In this document: positions 33,479 through 44,126 of the stretch, piece after piece
Layout: each line of letters starts with the position of its first letter
Numbering within the stretch: position 1 is the stretch's first letter
NCBI GenBank assembly: GCA_037145635.1
Contig: JBBCXB010000009.1
Location: 1-64,000 of the forward strand
Length of the DNA stretch: 64,000 nucleotides
Direction of reading: 5' to 3'
Origin: JAATFS01 sp037145635
GTDB lineage: Bacteria; Pseudomonadota; Gammaproteobacteria; Xanthomonadales; Xanthomonadaceae
Program-made: the position numbers and the translations under genes
Notes under the pieces: generated by a model
Database searches by the model: none
Seen by the model: the letters and a program-made list of their open reading frames with translations, nothing else
Told to the model about the DNA's origin: nothing

Positions 33479-34144
33479 TCAGAACCGGTAGGCCACGGCC
33501 TTCATCAGTCGCGAGGCCATCGCCATCGCGCCCGGGATCGGCGGCGGCAGGATGCGCGCGCCGGCCTGCTCGGCATGGTCGGCATGGCGCGCCTCGTCGG
33601 CCTTCATCACCTGCAGGATCGCGCGGCTGCGCTGGTCGGTGGGCGGCAGGGTCTGCAGGTGCTCGTCCAGGTGCGCCTCGACCTGGCGCTCGGTCTCGAC
33701 CACGAAGCCCAGGCTCCAGTCGTCCCCGCCCAGGCCGGCGCACGCGCCCAGCGCGTAGCTGCCGGCGTACCACAGCGGATTGAACAGGCTGGGGCGGCTG
33801 TCCAGCTCGCGCAGGCGGTCGGCGCACCAGGACAGGTGATCGGTCTCCTCCTGCGCGGCCTCCAGCAGGTGCCGGCGGGTGGCCGCATCGTGCGCGACCG
33901 CGGCCTGGCCGAAATACAGCCCCTGCGCGCAGACCTCGCCGACATGGTTGATCCGCATCAGCCCGGCGGCATGGCGGCGCTGTGCCGGCGGCAGCGCCGG
34001 GTCCGGGGTCTGCCCGGCCGGATTGGGCCTCAGCGCGGCCGGGTTGCCGAAGACCGTGTCCAGCGCGCGCTGGGTCTCCACCAGCAGGCGGTCCAGGCGG
34101 GTGTGCAGGCGAGGGGCGGCGGGGCGGTGCGGGTGTGGGTCCAT
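33479..34144 (-). CDS. coq7: Demethoxyubiquinone hydroxylase (Coq7)
   Basis: Di-iron monooxygenase of ubiquinone biosynthesis. 221 residues from ATG 34142-34144. Carboxylate/histidine ligands fit the Coq7 pattern: RINHVGEVCAQGLYFGQ, EETDHLSWC, VVETERQVEAHL and KADEARHADHA. The N-terminal 45 residues are proline/arginine-rich and variable. Longer in-frame extensions toward 34246 are arginine/alanine-rich and unlikely. It converges with the exporter gene. Confidence 0.94.
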   Translation of the reverse strand: MDPHPHRPAAPRLHTRLDRLLVETQRALDTVFGNPAALRPNPAGQTPDPALPPAQRRHAAGLMRINHVGEVCAQGLYFGQAAVAHDAATRRHLLEAAQEETDHLSWCADRLRELDSRPSLFNPLWYAGSYALGACAGLGGDDWSLGFVVETERQVEAHLDEHLQTLPPTDQRSRAILQVMKADEARHADHAEQAGARILPPPIPGAMAMASRLMKAVAYRF

Positions 34145-34218
34145 GTGCCGATTCTCGCCCCCGGCCGCGCGGCTGCCAACCGGGCCGGCAGCCCCGGGGG
34201 CGCCGGCCCGGGGGCGGC

Positions 34219-34247
34219 TTGCGTCCCGCTCCGCGGCCCCGTACAAT
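34219..34247 (+). promoter_or_regulatory. Sigma-70 promoter for rplM-rpsI
   Basis: TTGCGT (34219-34224), a 17-bp spacer and TACAAT (34242-34247). Transcription would start near 34254, giving a leader of about 85 nt before rplM. The leader is AT-richer than its surroundings and lacks an obvious Shine-Dalgarno. Confidence 0.7.
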
Positions 34248-34338
34248 CCCGCGTCTTACGTTCCAATTTCACAACGCGCGGCAAAGTTCCAGCGGTGCAT
34301 CGCGGGAATCAGCCCGACCACTTAACTAGAGTTCTCTC

Positions 34339-34767
34339 ATGACTACGTTCACCGCCAAGTCCGAGACCGTCCAGCGTGACTGGTATCTCGTAGACGCCGC
34401 CGGCAAGACGCTCGGCCGCCTATCCACCGAACTGGCCCGCCGCCTGCGCGGCAAGCACAAGCCGGTCTACACCCCCCACGTCGATACCGGCGATTACCTC
34501 GTGGTGATCAATGCCGAGAAGATCGTGGTCACCGGCAAGAAGCTGCAGGACAAGAAGTACCACCGCTTCACCGGCTACATCGGCAACCTGAAGACCGAGT
34601 CCCTGGCCCAGGCGCTGGAGCGCCACCCGGAGCGCGTCATCGAGATCGCCGTCAAGGGCATGCTGCCGAAGGGCCCGCTGGGCCGCGCCATGTACCGCAA
34701 GCTCAAGGTGTACTCGGGTTCCGAGCACCCCCACGCCGCTCAGCAGCCGCAAGTTCTGGATATCTAA
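34339..34767 (+). CDS. rplM: 50S ribosomal protein L13
   Basis: 142 residues, the normal length. Starts TTFTAKSETVQRDWYLVDA and contains GKTLGRLSTELARRLRGKHK and VKGMLPKGPLGRAMYRKLKV, both standard for L13. Two bases separate its stop from rpsI, the conserved L13-S9 operon. L13 is an early-assembly protein of the large subunit. Confidence 0.98.
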   Translation: MTTFTAKSETVQRDWYLVDAAGKTLGRLSTELARRLRGKHKPVYTPHVDTGDYLVVINAEKIVVTGKKLQDKKYHRFTGYIGNLKTESLAQALERHPERVIEIAVKGMLPKGPLGRAMYRKLKVYSGSEHPHAAQQPQVLDI

Positions 34768-34769
34768 TC

Positions 34770-35162
34770 ATGGCTATCACGCAAAACTACGGCACTGGCC
34801 GCCGCAAGTCCTCCACCGCCCGCGTGTTCCTGCGCAAGGGTTCGGGCAACATCTCCGTCAACGGCCGTCCGCTGGACGAGTTCTTCGGTCGCGAGACCGC
34901 GCGCATGATCGTGCGCCAGCCGCTGGAGCTGACCAAGAACACCGAGAGCTTCGACATCACCGTGACCGCCGCCGGCGGTGGCACCACCGGCCAGGCCGGT
35001 GCGATCCGCCTGGGCATCGCCCGCGCGCTGGTGGAGTACGACGAGACCCTGAAGTCCGAGCTGCGCAAGGCCGGCTTCATGACTCGCGACGCCCGCGAAG
35101 TCGAGCGCAAGAAGGTCGGCCTGCACAAGGCTCGCCGCGCCACGCAGTTCTCCAAGCGCTGA
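34770..35162 (+). CDS. rpsI: 30S ribosomal protein S9
   Basis: 130 residues. GTGRRKSSTARVFLRKGSG at the N-terminus and the basic C-terminus ending FSKR, whose last residues reach the ribosomal P site in this family. It is the second gene of the rplM operon and is followed by a clear hairpin terminator. Confidence 0.98.
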   Translation: MAITQNYGTGRRKSSTARVFLRKGSGNISVNGRPLDEFFGRETARMIVRQPLELTKNTESFDITVTAAGGGTTGQAGAIRLGIARALVEYDETLKSELRKAGFMTRDAREVERKKVGLHKARRATQFSKR

Positions 35163-35202
35163 TCCATCGCGCCTGTCGGCGGGCTTCGGCCTGCCGCCCC
35201 GG

Positions 35203-35228
35203 AAGCCCGGCCTCTGGCCGGGCTTTCG
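35203..35228 (+). terminator. Rho-independent-type terminator after rpsI
   Basis: AAGCCCGGCC (35203-35212), loop TCT, GGCCGGGCTT (35216-35225), followed by a short T-containing tract (tcgtcgttt). A 10-bp perfect stem about 40 bp after the rpsI stop. Confidence 0.7.
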
Positions 35229-35255
35229 TCGTTTCGGGGTCGAGGAAGGTGGAGC

Positions 35256-35790
35256 TCAGGGAAACTGGAGTGCAGGTCTAGGAGAGGGAGTCGGTCGCGG
35301 TCGGCTGCGCCGACGTGCCCGGCGCGTCCCGGTTGCCGGTGCGCGAGTCAGCGGCCTCGGCGTGCCGACCCGGTGGGCACGGGCGGGCCGCGGGCCCGGG
35401 CGATGGCCGCCGGGTCGGCGGGCGGTCGGCAGTGGCCGGCGGTACTGGCATCCCGGTTGTCGATGCGAGTCCAGAGCCTCGGTGCGCCGGCCCGGCAGGC
35501 ATGGCTGGCGCTCACAGGTCCGGGCGCTGGCCTTCGGTCTGACCGCGCGTGTCGGGGCCCTCCTGCGGCACGCCGGAGAGGTGCTGCATGCGCCATGCGC
35601 GATCCTGCCGGGTGCAGATCCCGCCGCCAGGCCCGGCGTCGGAATCAGGGCGTGGCCTCGGGGTGGTTCGGGCGTACCTGCCGGGCGCGATGCAGTGCAC
35701 GGAGCGCGTGCCGGCGGCCGGCGGGAGTGGTGCGGCCCTGGCGCCGCGCGCAGGTAGCGGAGCAGATCACCTGCAAGGCAGATCGCGCGC
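35256..35790. other. Gene-free GC-rich stretch between rpsI and the tRNA pair
   Basis: About 530 bp in which open frames exist on both strands, but all have arginine/proline/glycine-rich shadow composition and no ribosome-binding site or family signature. I see no RNA gene or repeat. Isolated direct words such as gggtcggcgggcggtcgg suggest simple GC-rich drift. Confidence 0.4.
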
Positions 35791-35796
35791 AAAAAA

Positions 35797-35828
35797 GAAG
35801 GCCCGATCTCTCGATCGGGCCTTCTTTT
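35797..35828 (-). terminator. Bidirectional terminator of the tRNA unit
   Basis: GAAGGCCCGATC (35797-35808), loop tctc, GATCGGGCCTTC (35813-35824): a perfect 12-bp stem flanked by six A (35791-35796) and four T (35825-35828), so it can terminate on either strand. It lies directly downstream of tRNA-Gln on the minus strand. Confidence 0.85.
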
Positions 35829-35831
35829 GTT

Positions 35832-35906
35832 TGGCTGCCCCGGATGGATTCGAACCACCGAATGCCTGAGTCAGAGTCAGGTGCCTTACCGCTTGGCGAC
35901 GGGGCA
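35832..35906 (-). tRNA. tRNA-Gln (CTG)
   Basis: 75 nt including an encoded CCA. Acceptor stem TGCCCCG pairs with CGGGGCA; the anticodon stem CCTGA/TCAGG encloses loop CTCTGAC with anticodon CTG; the T-loop is GGTTCGAATCC. The D-arm sequence GCCAAGCGGTAAGGCA is typical of glutamine tRNA. Confidence 0.95.
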
Positions 35907-35958
35907 ATGAAACTTGCTGGTCCAGGATTATCGCACGCTTGCCGCGTAGTGAAAACCT

Positions 35959-36035
35959 TGGTGGCTATGGGTGGACTCGAACCACCGACCCCAGCATTAT
36001 GAGTGCTGTGCTCTAACCGGCTGAGCTACATAGCC
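35959..36035 (-). tRNA. tRNA-Met (CAT), elongator type
   Basis: 77 nt including CCA. Acceptor GGCTATG/CATAGCC, anticodon stem CAGCA/TGCTG with loop CTCATAA (anticodon CAT), T-loop GGTTCGAGTCC. It closely follows the E. coli elongator tRNA-Met pattern rather than the initiator (no unpaired first position). First gene of a two-tRNA unit; 52 bp separate it from tRNA-Gln. Confidence 0.93.
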
Positions 36036-36049
36036 TAGGGAACCGCCAA

Positions 36050-36077
36050 TTCTTACGATGGCGGGGCGGTTTGTCAA
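36050..36077 (-). promoter_or_regulatory. Strong sigma-70 promoter for the tRNA-Met/Gln unit
   Basis: On the minus strand, TTGACA (36077-36072) is followed after 16 bp by TAAGAA (36055-36050). Start would be about 7-8 bases before the tRNA-Met 5' end at 36035. An A/T-rich UP-like tract (eight T on the plus strand near 36081-36088) lies immediately upstream of the -35. Confidence 0.8.
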
Positions 36078-36153
36078 ATATTTTTTTTCTCGCTTGTGAC
36101 CCGGCAGTGGCCGTGGCAGAGTCAGCCACAGTAGATTTTCAGGAGTCCGCATC

Positions 36154-36768
36154 GTGATCGATCCGGACGGCTATCGACCGAACGTCGGCATCGTGCTGAT
36201 GCGGCAGGACGGCCAGGTGTTCTGGGCGCGCAGGGTGCGCCGGGACGGCTGGCAGTTCCCGCAGGGTGGCATGAACACCGACGAGACCCCGGTCGAGGCC
36301 ATGTACCGCGAGTTGCGTGAAGAGACCGGGTTGTTGCCTGAGCATGTCGAACTGCTCGGGGCGACGCCCGGCTGGCTGCGCTATCGGCTGCCCAGCCGCG
36401 CCATCCGCCGCAACGAGCGCCAGGTGTGCATCGGCCAGAAGCAGGTGTGGTTCCTGCTGCGCTTCACCGGCGAGGAAACGCATCTGAAGCTGGACCACAC
36501 CGATACTCCCGAGTTCGACCACTGGCGCTGGGTGGATTTCTGGTACCCGGTGGAGCACGTGGTGATGTTCAAGCGCGGCGTCTATGCCCGCGCGCTGCGC
36601 CATCTCGCGCCGCTGGCGCAGATCATCGCCGGGCAGGCCGTGGGCGCGATGCCCCAGCGGGCGCTGGAGGCCTGGCTGCCGGGCAGCAGCGCGGCCGGGC
36701 ACGACCGTCCCCGCAAGCGCTCGCGGAAGCGCGGCGGTCCGCGGCCGTCCGTTGTTAATAATGATTAA
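36154..36768 (+). CDS. rppH: RNA pyrophosphohydrolase
   Basis: Nudix hydrolase that removes pyrophosphate from 5' ends of mRNA, triggering decay. 204 residues from GTG 36154 with AGGAG eight bases upstream. N-terminal IDPDGYRPNVGIVLMRQDGQVFWARR is diagnostic. The Nudix box begins GGMNTDETPVEAMYRELRE and ends ETGL (about 38-60). The C-terminal 40 residues are basic and variable (RPRKRSRKRGG). The downstream AT-rich stretch contains the bfd promoter. Confidence 0.95.
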   Translation: MIDPDGYRPNVGIVLMRQDGQVFWARRVRRDGWQFPQGGMNTDETPVEAMYRELREETGLLPEHVELLGATPGWLRYRLPSRAIRRNERQVCIGQKQVWFLLRFTGEETHLKLDHTDTPEFDHWRWVDFWYPVEHVVMFKRGVYARALRHLAPLAQIIAGQAVGAMPQRALEAWLPGSSAAGHDRPRKRSRKRGGPRPSVVNND

Positions 36769-36806
36769 TTCTTGGAATTGACAACTATTCGCGTTTGCGT
36801 TGGAAT
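36757..36806 (+). promoter_or_regulatory. Promoter of bfd with candidate Fur site
   Basis: TTGACA at 36778-36783, a 17-bp spacer and TGGAAT at 36801-36806. Immediately upstream, aataatgattaattctt (36757-36773) matches the left half of the Fur consensus well (ATAATGAT) and the right half poorly. It overlaps the last codons of rppH. Iron control of a bacterioferritin-release ferredoxin is established in other bacteria; here it is inferred. Confidence 0.5.
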
Positions 36807-36848
36807 CGGTCTCGATCCCGCTTCGGATCGCCAGCCCCGACCGATACC

Positions 36849-37055
36849 GTGTACGTCTGCATCTGCAACGGAGTCACCGACCACCAGATCCGCGAAGCGG
36901 CCGCCCATGGTTGTTCCAGCGTGGCCGAACTGACCATGCGCACCGGCTGCGGTTCCAACTGCGGTTCCTGCCTCGACATGGCCGCCGACCTGCTCGCCCA
37001 GGCGCGCGTGCGCGAGTTCCCGCTGCCGTTGATCGGCCTGGCCAGCGCGGCCTGA
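36849..37055 (+). CDS. bfd: Bacterioferritin-associated ferredoxin
   Basis: 68-residue [2Fe-2S] protein that reduces the ferric core of bacterioferritin to mobilise iron. Ligands C4, C6, C38 and C41 occur at exactly the positions of the E. coli protein (VYVCICNG and GSNCGSC). Start GTG 36849 was chosen because residues upstream do not fit the family; no good Shine-Dalgarno is seen. bfr, its partner, is 127 bp downstream. Confidence 0.92.
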   Translation: MYVCICNGVTDHQIREAAAHGCSSVAELTMRTGCGSNCGSCLDMAADLLAQARVREFPLPLIGLASAA

Positions 37056-37182
37056 GCGGAAGCCGCGCCCCCGGTGCCGCGGGCCATCCGGGCCGGGCCC
37101 GGGAGATGAACACGATTCGCGTTCCTTCACTGCACGCTCCGACACGGTAGAGTGCGCGCCGGCTCACCGTCGGAGACATCGC

Positions 37183-37653
37183 ATGAAGGGCGATACCCAG
37201 GTCATCGAGTACCTCAACAAGGCGCTCTACAACGAACTCACTGCGATCAACCAGTACTTCCTGCACGCCAAGATGCTGAAGAACTGGGGCCTGAAGGAAC
37301 TGGCCGAGCACGAGTACAAGGAATCCATCGACGAGATGAAGCATGCCGACAAGCTGTCGGACCGCATCCTCTTCCTCGAGGGACTGCCCAACTTCCAGGC
37401 GCTGGGCAAGCTGCGCATCGGCGAGAACCCCACCGAGATGTTCCGCTGCGACCTGGCGCTCGAGCAGGAGGCCGTGGTGCTGCTGCGCGAGGCGATCGCC
37501 TACGCCGATTCGGTCAAGGACTACGTCAGCCGGCAGCTGCTGGTGGACATCCTGGACTCGGAGGAAGAGCACATCGACTGGCTGGAGACCCAGCTGGACC
37601 TGGTCGCACGCATCGGCGAGCCGAACTACCTGCTGACCAAGCTCGACGACTGA
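37183..37653 (+). CDS. bfr: Bacterioferritin
   Basis: 156-residue subunit of a 24-mer iron-storage shell with ferroxidase activity. Ferroxidase ligands E18, E51 and H54 are in place, and the haem axial ligand M52 lies in IDEMKHADKL. The C-terminal EEEHIDWLETQLDLV holds the remaining ligands. It is paired with bfd, giving storage and release in one locus. ATG 37183; the upstream 127 bp probably include its own promoter. Confidence 0.96.
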   Translation: MKGDTQVIEYLNKALYNELTAINQYFLHAKMLKNWGLKELAEHEYKESIDEMKHADKLSDRILFLEGLPNFQALGKLRIGENPTEMFRCDLALEQEAVVLLREAIAYADSVKDYVSRQLLVDILDSEEEHIDWLETQLDLVARIGEPNYLLTKLDD

Positions 37654-37654
37654 G

Positions 37655-40150
<2,496 letters not shown>

Positions 40151-40154
40151 GCGC

Positions 40155-42092
40155 CTACAGCACCGCGGTCTGGAAATCGAAGTTTAGGTCCTTGCCGACG
40201 GTCTGGACCAGGTTGCCCTGGATGAAATCGACGCCGCTCATCCACATCGCGGCGGCGGCCTGCGGGTCCTCGATGCGCTGGCCGATGATCTGCAGCCCGT
40301 GGCGGTGGGCCAGGTCGATGGCGCCGCGCAACTCGTCGCGCAGGGCGAGGTTGCCGTGGCTGCCGGCGAAGCGGTTGGCCATGCGCACGAAGCCCAGCGG
40401 CAGCTGCCCGAGCAGCGCGTTGGCCTCGTCGGTGGTCTCGAACTGGCTCAGGCAGAACTGCACGCCGACCGGCATCAGCCGGGCGCAGAACCGCTGCACC
40501 GTGACGGTGTGGATCAGCGCGTCGTCCAGCCGCAGGTCCACCACCAGCGCGGTGGGAACGATGGCACGCTCGGCCAGGCTGGCCAGCAGCCAATCGGCGA
40601 AGGCCTCGCGTGCCAGCGTACGCGGCGACTGCGACACGAACAGGCGCAGCGGCGGGGTGGCGTGCTGGTACTGCTGCAGCAGGCCGAGCGCATGGTCCAT
40701 GACCTGCTGGTCGAGGTCGGCGATGCGGCCGGCGGCCTCGGCGGCCGGCACCACCTGGGCGGCCGACAGCAGGGTGCCGTCGGGCTGGCGCAGCCGCAGC
40801 AGCACCTGGTACTGGGCGGTCTCGCCGCCGGCGACGGCGACGATCGGCTGGTAGGCCAGTTCCAGCTGGCCGGCGACCCAGTGCAGCTGTTCCTGGCGCT
40901 CTTCGCGGCTGGGAGCGGTGTAGACCAGCACGCCGTCGCTGCGCAGGCGCGCCTGCAACGCGGTGCGCTCCATCGCCTCGAGCGCGCTGCCGGCATCGCC
41001 GAAGTCCTGCGACAGCGCGCCGTGACCGATGGCGCAGCGCAGGTGCACGGCCTCGTCCTCGCGCACCGCGAAGGCGCGGTCGGCGAGCTGGTGGCGGAGG
41101 CCGGCGGCCAGGGCGGCGCGGGCGTCCGCGTCCAGGCCGGGGGCCAGCAGCAGGAAGCTGTGGTCGTTGAGCCGCGCCAGCGCGTGCGGCGCGGCGGTCT
41201 CGGCGAGGCGGTGGCCGGCCTGCGTCATCAGCCGTTCGAACGCGGCGTAGCCGTAGCGTTCGCGCAGGCCCAGCGCGCTGGCGACCTCGATGAAGAACAG
41301 GCCGCCGTCGACGCGCTGCTGCAGCGCTGCGGCCAGCTGCTGCATCAGCTGGGCGCGGGAGGTCAGCCCGCCCTCCGCGTCGCCGGAAGCGGGCGTGGAG
41401 GGCGGCAGCTCGCGCTGTGCCTGCTGGCGGGCGCGGCGGATGCGGTTGGACACCGCGGCGATCAGGTGGCGTGGCCGGATCGGCTTGGTGAGGAAGTCGT
41501 CGGCGCCGCCTTCGAGCACCTCGAACTGGCGCTCCGGGTCGGGGTCGCCGGTGAGGAACACGATCGGCAGCAGCTGCTGGTCGGGACGCTGGCGGATCAG
41601 GGCGGTCACGCCGATGCCGTCCAGCTCCGGCATGTGCAGGTCCATCAGGATCAGGTCCGGGCGGTAGTCGGCGATGACCTGCGGCACCGCGGCGGCGGTC
41701 ATCTCGACCCGGGCGTGCATGCCGGCGCCGTTGAGCACGCTCTGGGCGAACAGCGCCTGGGAACGGTCGTCCTCGACGATCAGCACGCGGTACTGCGCGT
41801 CGTCGGGGGCGTCGCCGGGAGGCTCGGGCAGCCACGAGGCGGCGGCCGGGCCGAGATCGACCTGGGGCTCGGCGCCGGGTTCCGCGGGGGCTTCCGGGGC
41901 GGGTTCCGGTGCCGGCGCGGCGCCAGGCCCGGCGGGGGTATCGGCGTCCGCGCTCGCGGCCACGGGCTCGGGCCGCTGCGGCGCCTCGCCGGCCCAGCGC
42001 TGCCAGTGATCGGCCGGCGGGGTCTCGGCTCGCAGGGCCTGCGGGCGGGCGGGCGCATCGTCGCGGGAGGGGAAGGGAACCGGGTCAGCCAT
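40155..42092 (-). CDS. Receiver protein with degenerate GGDEF and EAL domains (FimX-like)
   Basis: 645 residues: a proline/alanine-rich tail (1-98), a receiver domain (101-220) with D151 and K203, a GGDEF-like domain (about 240-385) and an EAL-like domain (about 400-640). The GGDEF signature is replaced by NDHSF (309-313), EAL by QVL (429-431), and the DDFGTG loop by SQFETTDE. It should neither make nor cleave c-di-GMP. The C-terminus (VDFIQGNLVQ then LNFDFQ) recalls FimX, a c-di-GMP-binding type IV pilus regulator. It is the probable receiver partner of the downstream hybrid kinase. Confidence 0.85.
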   Translation of the reverse strand: MADPVPFPSRDDAPARPQALRAETPPADHWQRWAGEAPQRPEPVAASADADTPAGPGAAPAPEPAPEAPAEPGAEPQVDLGPAAASWLPEPPGDAPDDAQYRVLIVEDDRSQALFAQSVLNGAGMHARVEMTAAAVPQVIADYRPDLILMDLHMPELDGIGVTALIRQRPDQQLLPIVFLTGDPDPERQFEVLEGGADDFLTKPIRPRHLIAAVSNRIRRARQQAQRELPPSTPASGDAEGGLTSRAQLMQQLAAALQQRVDGGLFFIEVASALGLRERYGYAAFERLMTQAGHRLAETAAPHALARLNDHSFLLLAPGLDADARAALAAGLRHQLADRAFAVREDEAVHLRCAIGHGALSQDFGDAGSALEAMERTALQARLRSDGVLVYTAPSREERQEQLHWVAGQLELAYQPIVAVAGGETAQYQVLLRLRQPDGTLLSAAQVVPAAEAAGRIADLDQQVMDHALGLLQQYQHATPPLRLFVSQSPRTLAREAFADWLLASLAERAIVPTALVVDLRLDDALIHTVTVQRFCARLMPVGVQFCLSQFETTDEANALLGQLPLGFVRMANRFAGSHGNLALRDELRGAIDLAHRHGLQIIGQRIEDPQAAAAMWMSGVDFIQGNLVQTVGKDLNFDFQTAVL

Positions 42093-42131
42093 CGGAAGGT
42101 CTCTGCAGTCGCGTTGATTATGCGATGAAGT

Positions 42132-42767
42132 TCACGGAAATGGGGGGCCGGCCGGCGGCGGGCGCAGGCCGGCGGCAGCCCCGCGCAGCGGCGCCACCAG
42201 CCGCCGCATGCCCCGCCACAGCAGCCGCCAGACCCACCACACCAGCAGCGCGCCGATCACGCTGGCGGCCACCGCGACCAGCAGCGCCAGCCAGGGGTGG
42301 GCCAGCGCCAGCGCCAGCGTGGCGGTGACCACGGTGTCCTCGGCCAGCGAGGCCATCCAGTTGCTGGCCGGTTCCGGCGAGGTGTTCAGCAGGGCGCGCG
42401 ACCCGGCCTTGAGGGTGTGGCTGGTCAGCGCCACGCCGGCACCGGCCAACAGCGTGCCGGTGGACAGGTCGCCGTCGGGTGATAGCGTGGCCGCGGCCAG
42501 GAACGCCCCGGCCGGCACCCGCGCTAGGGTCTGCAGCAGGTCCCAGGCCGAATCCACGCCGGGGATCTTGTCGGTGAAGAACTCGGCCACCGCCAGCGCG
42601 CCGGAGGTGCCCAGCACCCACCACGACTGGGTGGCCTGCAGCGCTGGCGGCAGGTCCAGCCAGCCGAGCGCGCCCGCCAGGCCGACCCCGAACACGGTCA
42701 GGTAGACGCGGATGCCGGCCAGCCAGGCCAGCAGGATGCCGATCGCGAAGACGTGGGCCTCGCTCAT
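42132..42767 (-). CDS. DUF4126 membrane protein
   Basis: 211 residues and about five helices. GWLDLPPALQATQSWWVLG, EFFTDKIPGVDSAWD and ASLAEDTVVTATLAL are the conserved blocks of DUF4126. Function unknown. Start ATG 42767 was chosen; the frame extends upstream only antisense to the next gene. Short C-terminal proline/glycine tail. Confidence 0.85.
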   Translation of the reverse strand: MSEAHVFAIGILLAWLAGIRVYLTVFGVGLAGALGWLDLPPALQATQSWWVLGTSGALAVAEFFTDKIPGVDSAWDLLQTLARVPAGAFLAAATLSPDGDLSTGTLLAGAGVALTSHTLKAGSRALLNTSPEPASNWMASLAEDTVVTATLALALAHPWLALLVAVAASVIGALLVWWVWRLLWRGMRRLVAPLRGAAAGLRPPPAGPPFP

Positions 42768-42926
42768 GACGGGAGTCCGGGAACAGGGGGACCGCAGACT
42801 ATCAGCGATGCCGGGCGGGGATGCCAGCGCGGACGGGCGCACGGGTGGGCTGGCATACACTAGGCGGCCGACGTCACCTCGAGAGGGCCTGCGTCGGCGG
42901 CCGCCGGGCCGTCGCGCGCCATCGCC

Positions 42927-43658
42927 ATGAATCCACCGACTCCGCGTTTCCAGATCGTGCAACGCGCCCCCCGTGCCGGCGGGCGCTGGCGCTGGGGGCT
43001 GCTGGCGGCCGTATGGCTGGCCTCGCTGGCCGCCGTGGGGTGGGTGGCCACGCGGACCGCGGCGCCGCGGCTGGCCGAGGCCGAGGCCGGGCTGGACCGC
43101 GCCCGCCAGGCGCAGGCCGGGCAGCGGCGGCAGATCGAGGAGCTGAAGCAGCGCCAGATCAACCTGACCGTCTCCGACAAGATCAGCCGCGCCGCCAACA
43201 ACGAGGTGCAGGCCTCGCTGGCCGAGCGCGACGAGCAGATCGCCGCGCTGCGCGCCGATGTGGCGTTCTACGAGCGCCTGGTGGGGGCCACCAGCCAGCG
43301 CAAGGGCCTGAACGCGCATTCGATCGAGTTCGCCCGGGATGCGGGCGGCAGCTGGCGCTACAGCGTGGTGCTGACCCAGAACCTCAACCGCGGCGCGATC
43401 AGCCAGGGCCAGCTGCGCTTCGCGGTCGAGGGCGTGCGCGCCGGCAAGCTGACCTCGGTGACCTGGAACGAGCTGCACCAGCGTCCGGAGGTGGCCGGGC
43501 AGCCCTATTCGTTCCGCTATTTCCAGCAATTGGACGGCAGCGTGATCCTGCCCAAGGATTTCACCCCGCAACGTGTGCGAATCTCGCTGTCGGGCGACGG
43601 GGCGCCCGTGAACCAGACATTCGATTGGAAACTCGCCGGCAACGGCGCGGGGGAGTAG
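42927..43658 (+). CDS. DUF6776-type membrane protein with coiled coil
   Basis: 243 residues. One membrane helix (about 22-42), a periplasmic coiled coil (about 48-112, containing AEAEAGLDRARQAQAGQRRQ), then a beta-rich domain with YSVVLTQNLNRGAISQGQL and SFRYFQQLDGSVILPKDF. The family is found next to bactofilin genes in Xanthomonadaceae and Pseudomonas. Two bases separate it from the bactofilin gene, so the two are probably co-expressed and may act together at the envelope; this is inference. Confidence 0.8.
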   Translation: MNPPTPRFQIVQRAPRAGGRWRWGLLAAVWLASLAAVGWVATRTAAPRLAEAEAGLDRARQAQAGQRRQIEELKQRQINLTVSDKISRAANNEVQASLAERDEQIAALRADVAFYERLVGATSQRKGLNAHSIEFARDAGGSWRYSVVLTQNLNRGAISQGQLRFAVEGVRAGKLTSVTWNELHQRPEVAGQPYSFRYFQQLDGSVILPKDFTPQRVRISLSGDGAPVNQTFDWKLAGNGAGE

Positions 43659-43660
43659 GC

Positions 43661-44095
43661 ATGTTCGGAAGCAAGTCCAGTCGTGGCGGCCAGACCGTGG
43701 TCGACACGCTGATCGGCCCGCAGGTGGTGATCCGCGGCGACCTGGTGTTCAGCGGCGGGCTCTACGTGGAGGGCCGGATCCTGGGCAAGGTGGTGGCCGC
43801 CGACGGCACCCCGGCCACGGTGACGGTGTCCGAGCACGGCTGCATCGAGGGCGAGGTGCGCGCGCCGGTGGTGATCATCAATGGCCAGCTGAACGGCGAC
43901 GTGCATGCCGCCGAGCGGGTGGAGCTGGCCGCCAACGCGCGCGTGCAGGGCAATGTGCATTACCAGGTGGTGGAGATGAGCGCCGGCGCGCAGCTGACCG
44001 GCCGCCTGATCCACGCCGAGGCACTGGCGGCGCTGCCCGCGCCGGCCGAGCGCGCGCGGCAGGGAGCGCCCGAGCCGGCGGCGGCGGAGGCTTGA
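43661..44095 (+). CDS. Bactofilin (polymer-forming cytoskeletal protein)
   Basis: 144 residues. The central right-handed beta-helix (about 20-115) shows the short hydrophobic repeats of bactofilins: TLIGPQVVIRGDLVFSGGLY, EGEVRAPVVIINGQLNGDVH and LAANARVQGNVHYQVVEM. The C-terminal tail is alanine/proline/glutamate-rich and disordered. Bactofilins assemble into filaments without nucleotide and position envelope machinery. The membrane protein encoded just upstream is a plausible anchor. Confidence 0.92.
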   Translation: MFGSKSSRGGQTVVDTLIGPQVVIRGDLVFSGGLYVEGRILGKVVAADGTPATVTVSEHGCIEGEVRAPVVIINGQLNGDVHAAERVELAANARVQGNVHYQVVEMSAGAQLTGRLIHAEALAALPAPAERARQGAPEPAAAEA

Positions 44096-44126
44096 TTCGG
44101 CACCCGAGCGCCCCCATGCTGGCGCC

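Noticed and set aside
34248..34338. An r-protein autoregulatory leader before rplM
   Set aside because: The leader is present, but I could not recognise a specific L13-binding structure.
35373..36002. Open frame containing DSNHRMPESESGALPLGDG and GGLEPPTPAL
   Set aside because: These peptides are a well-known artefact of translating tRNA genes on the wrong strand; tRNA-Gln and tRNA-Met lie there.
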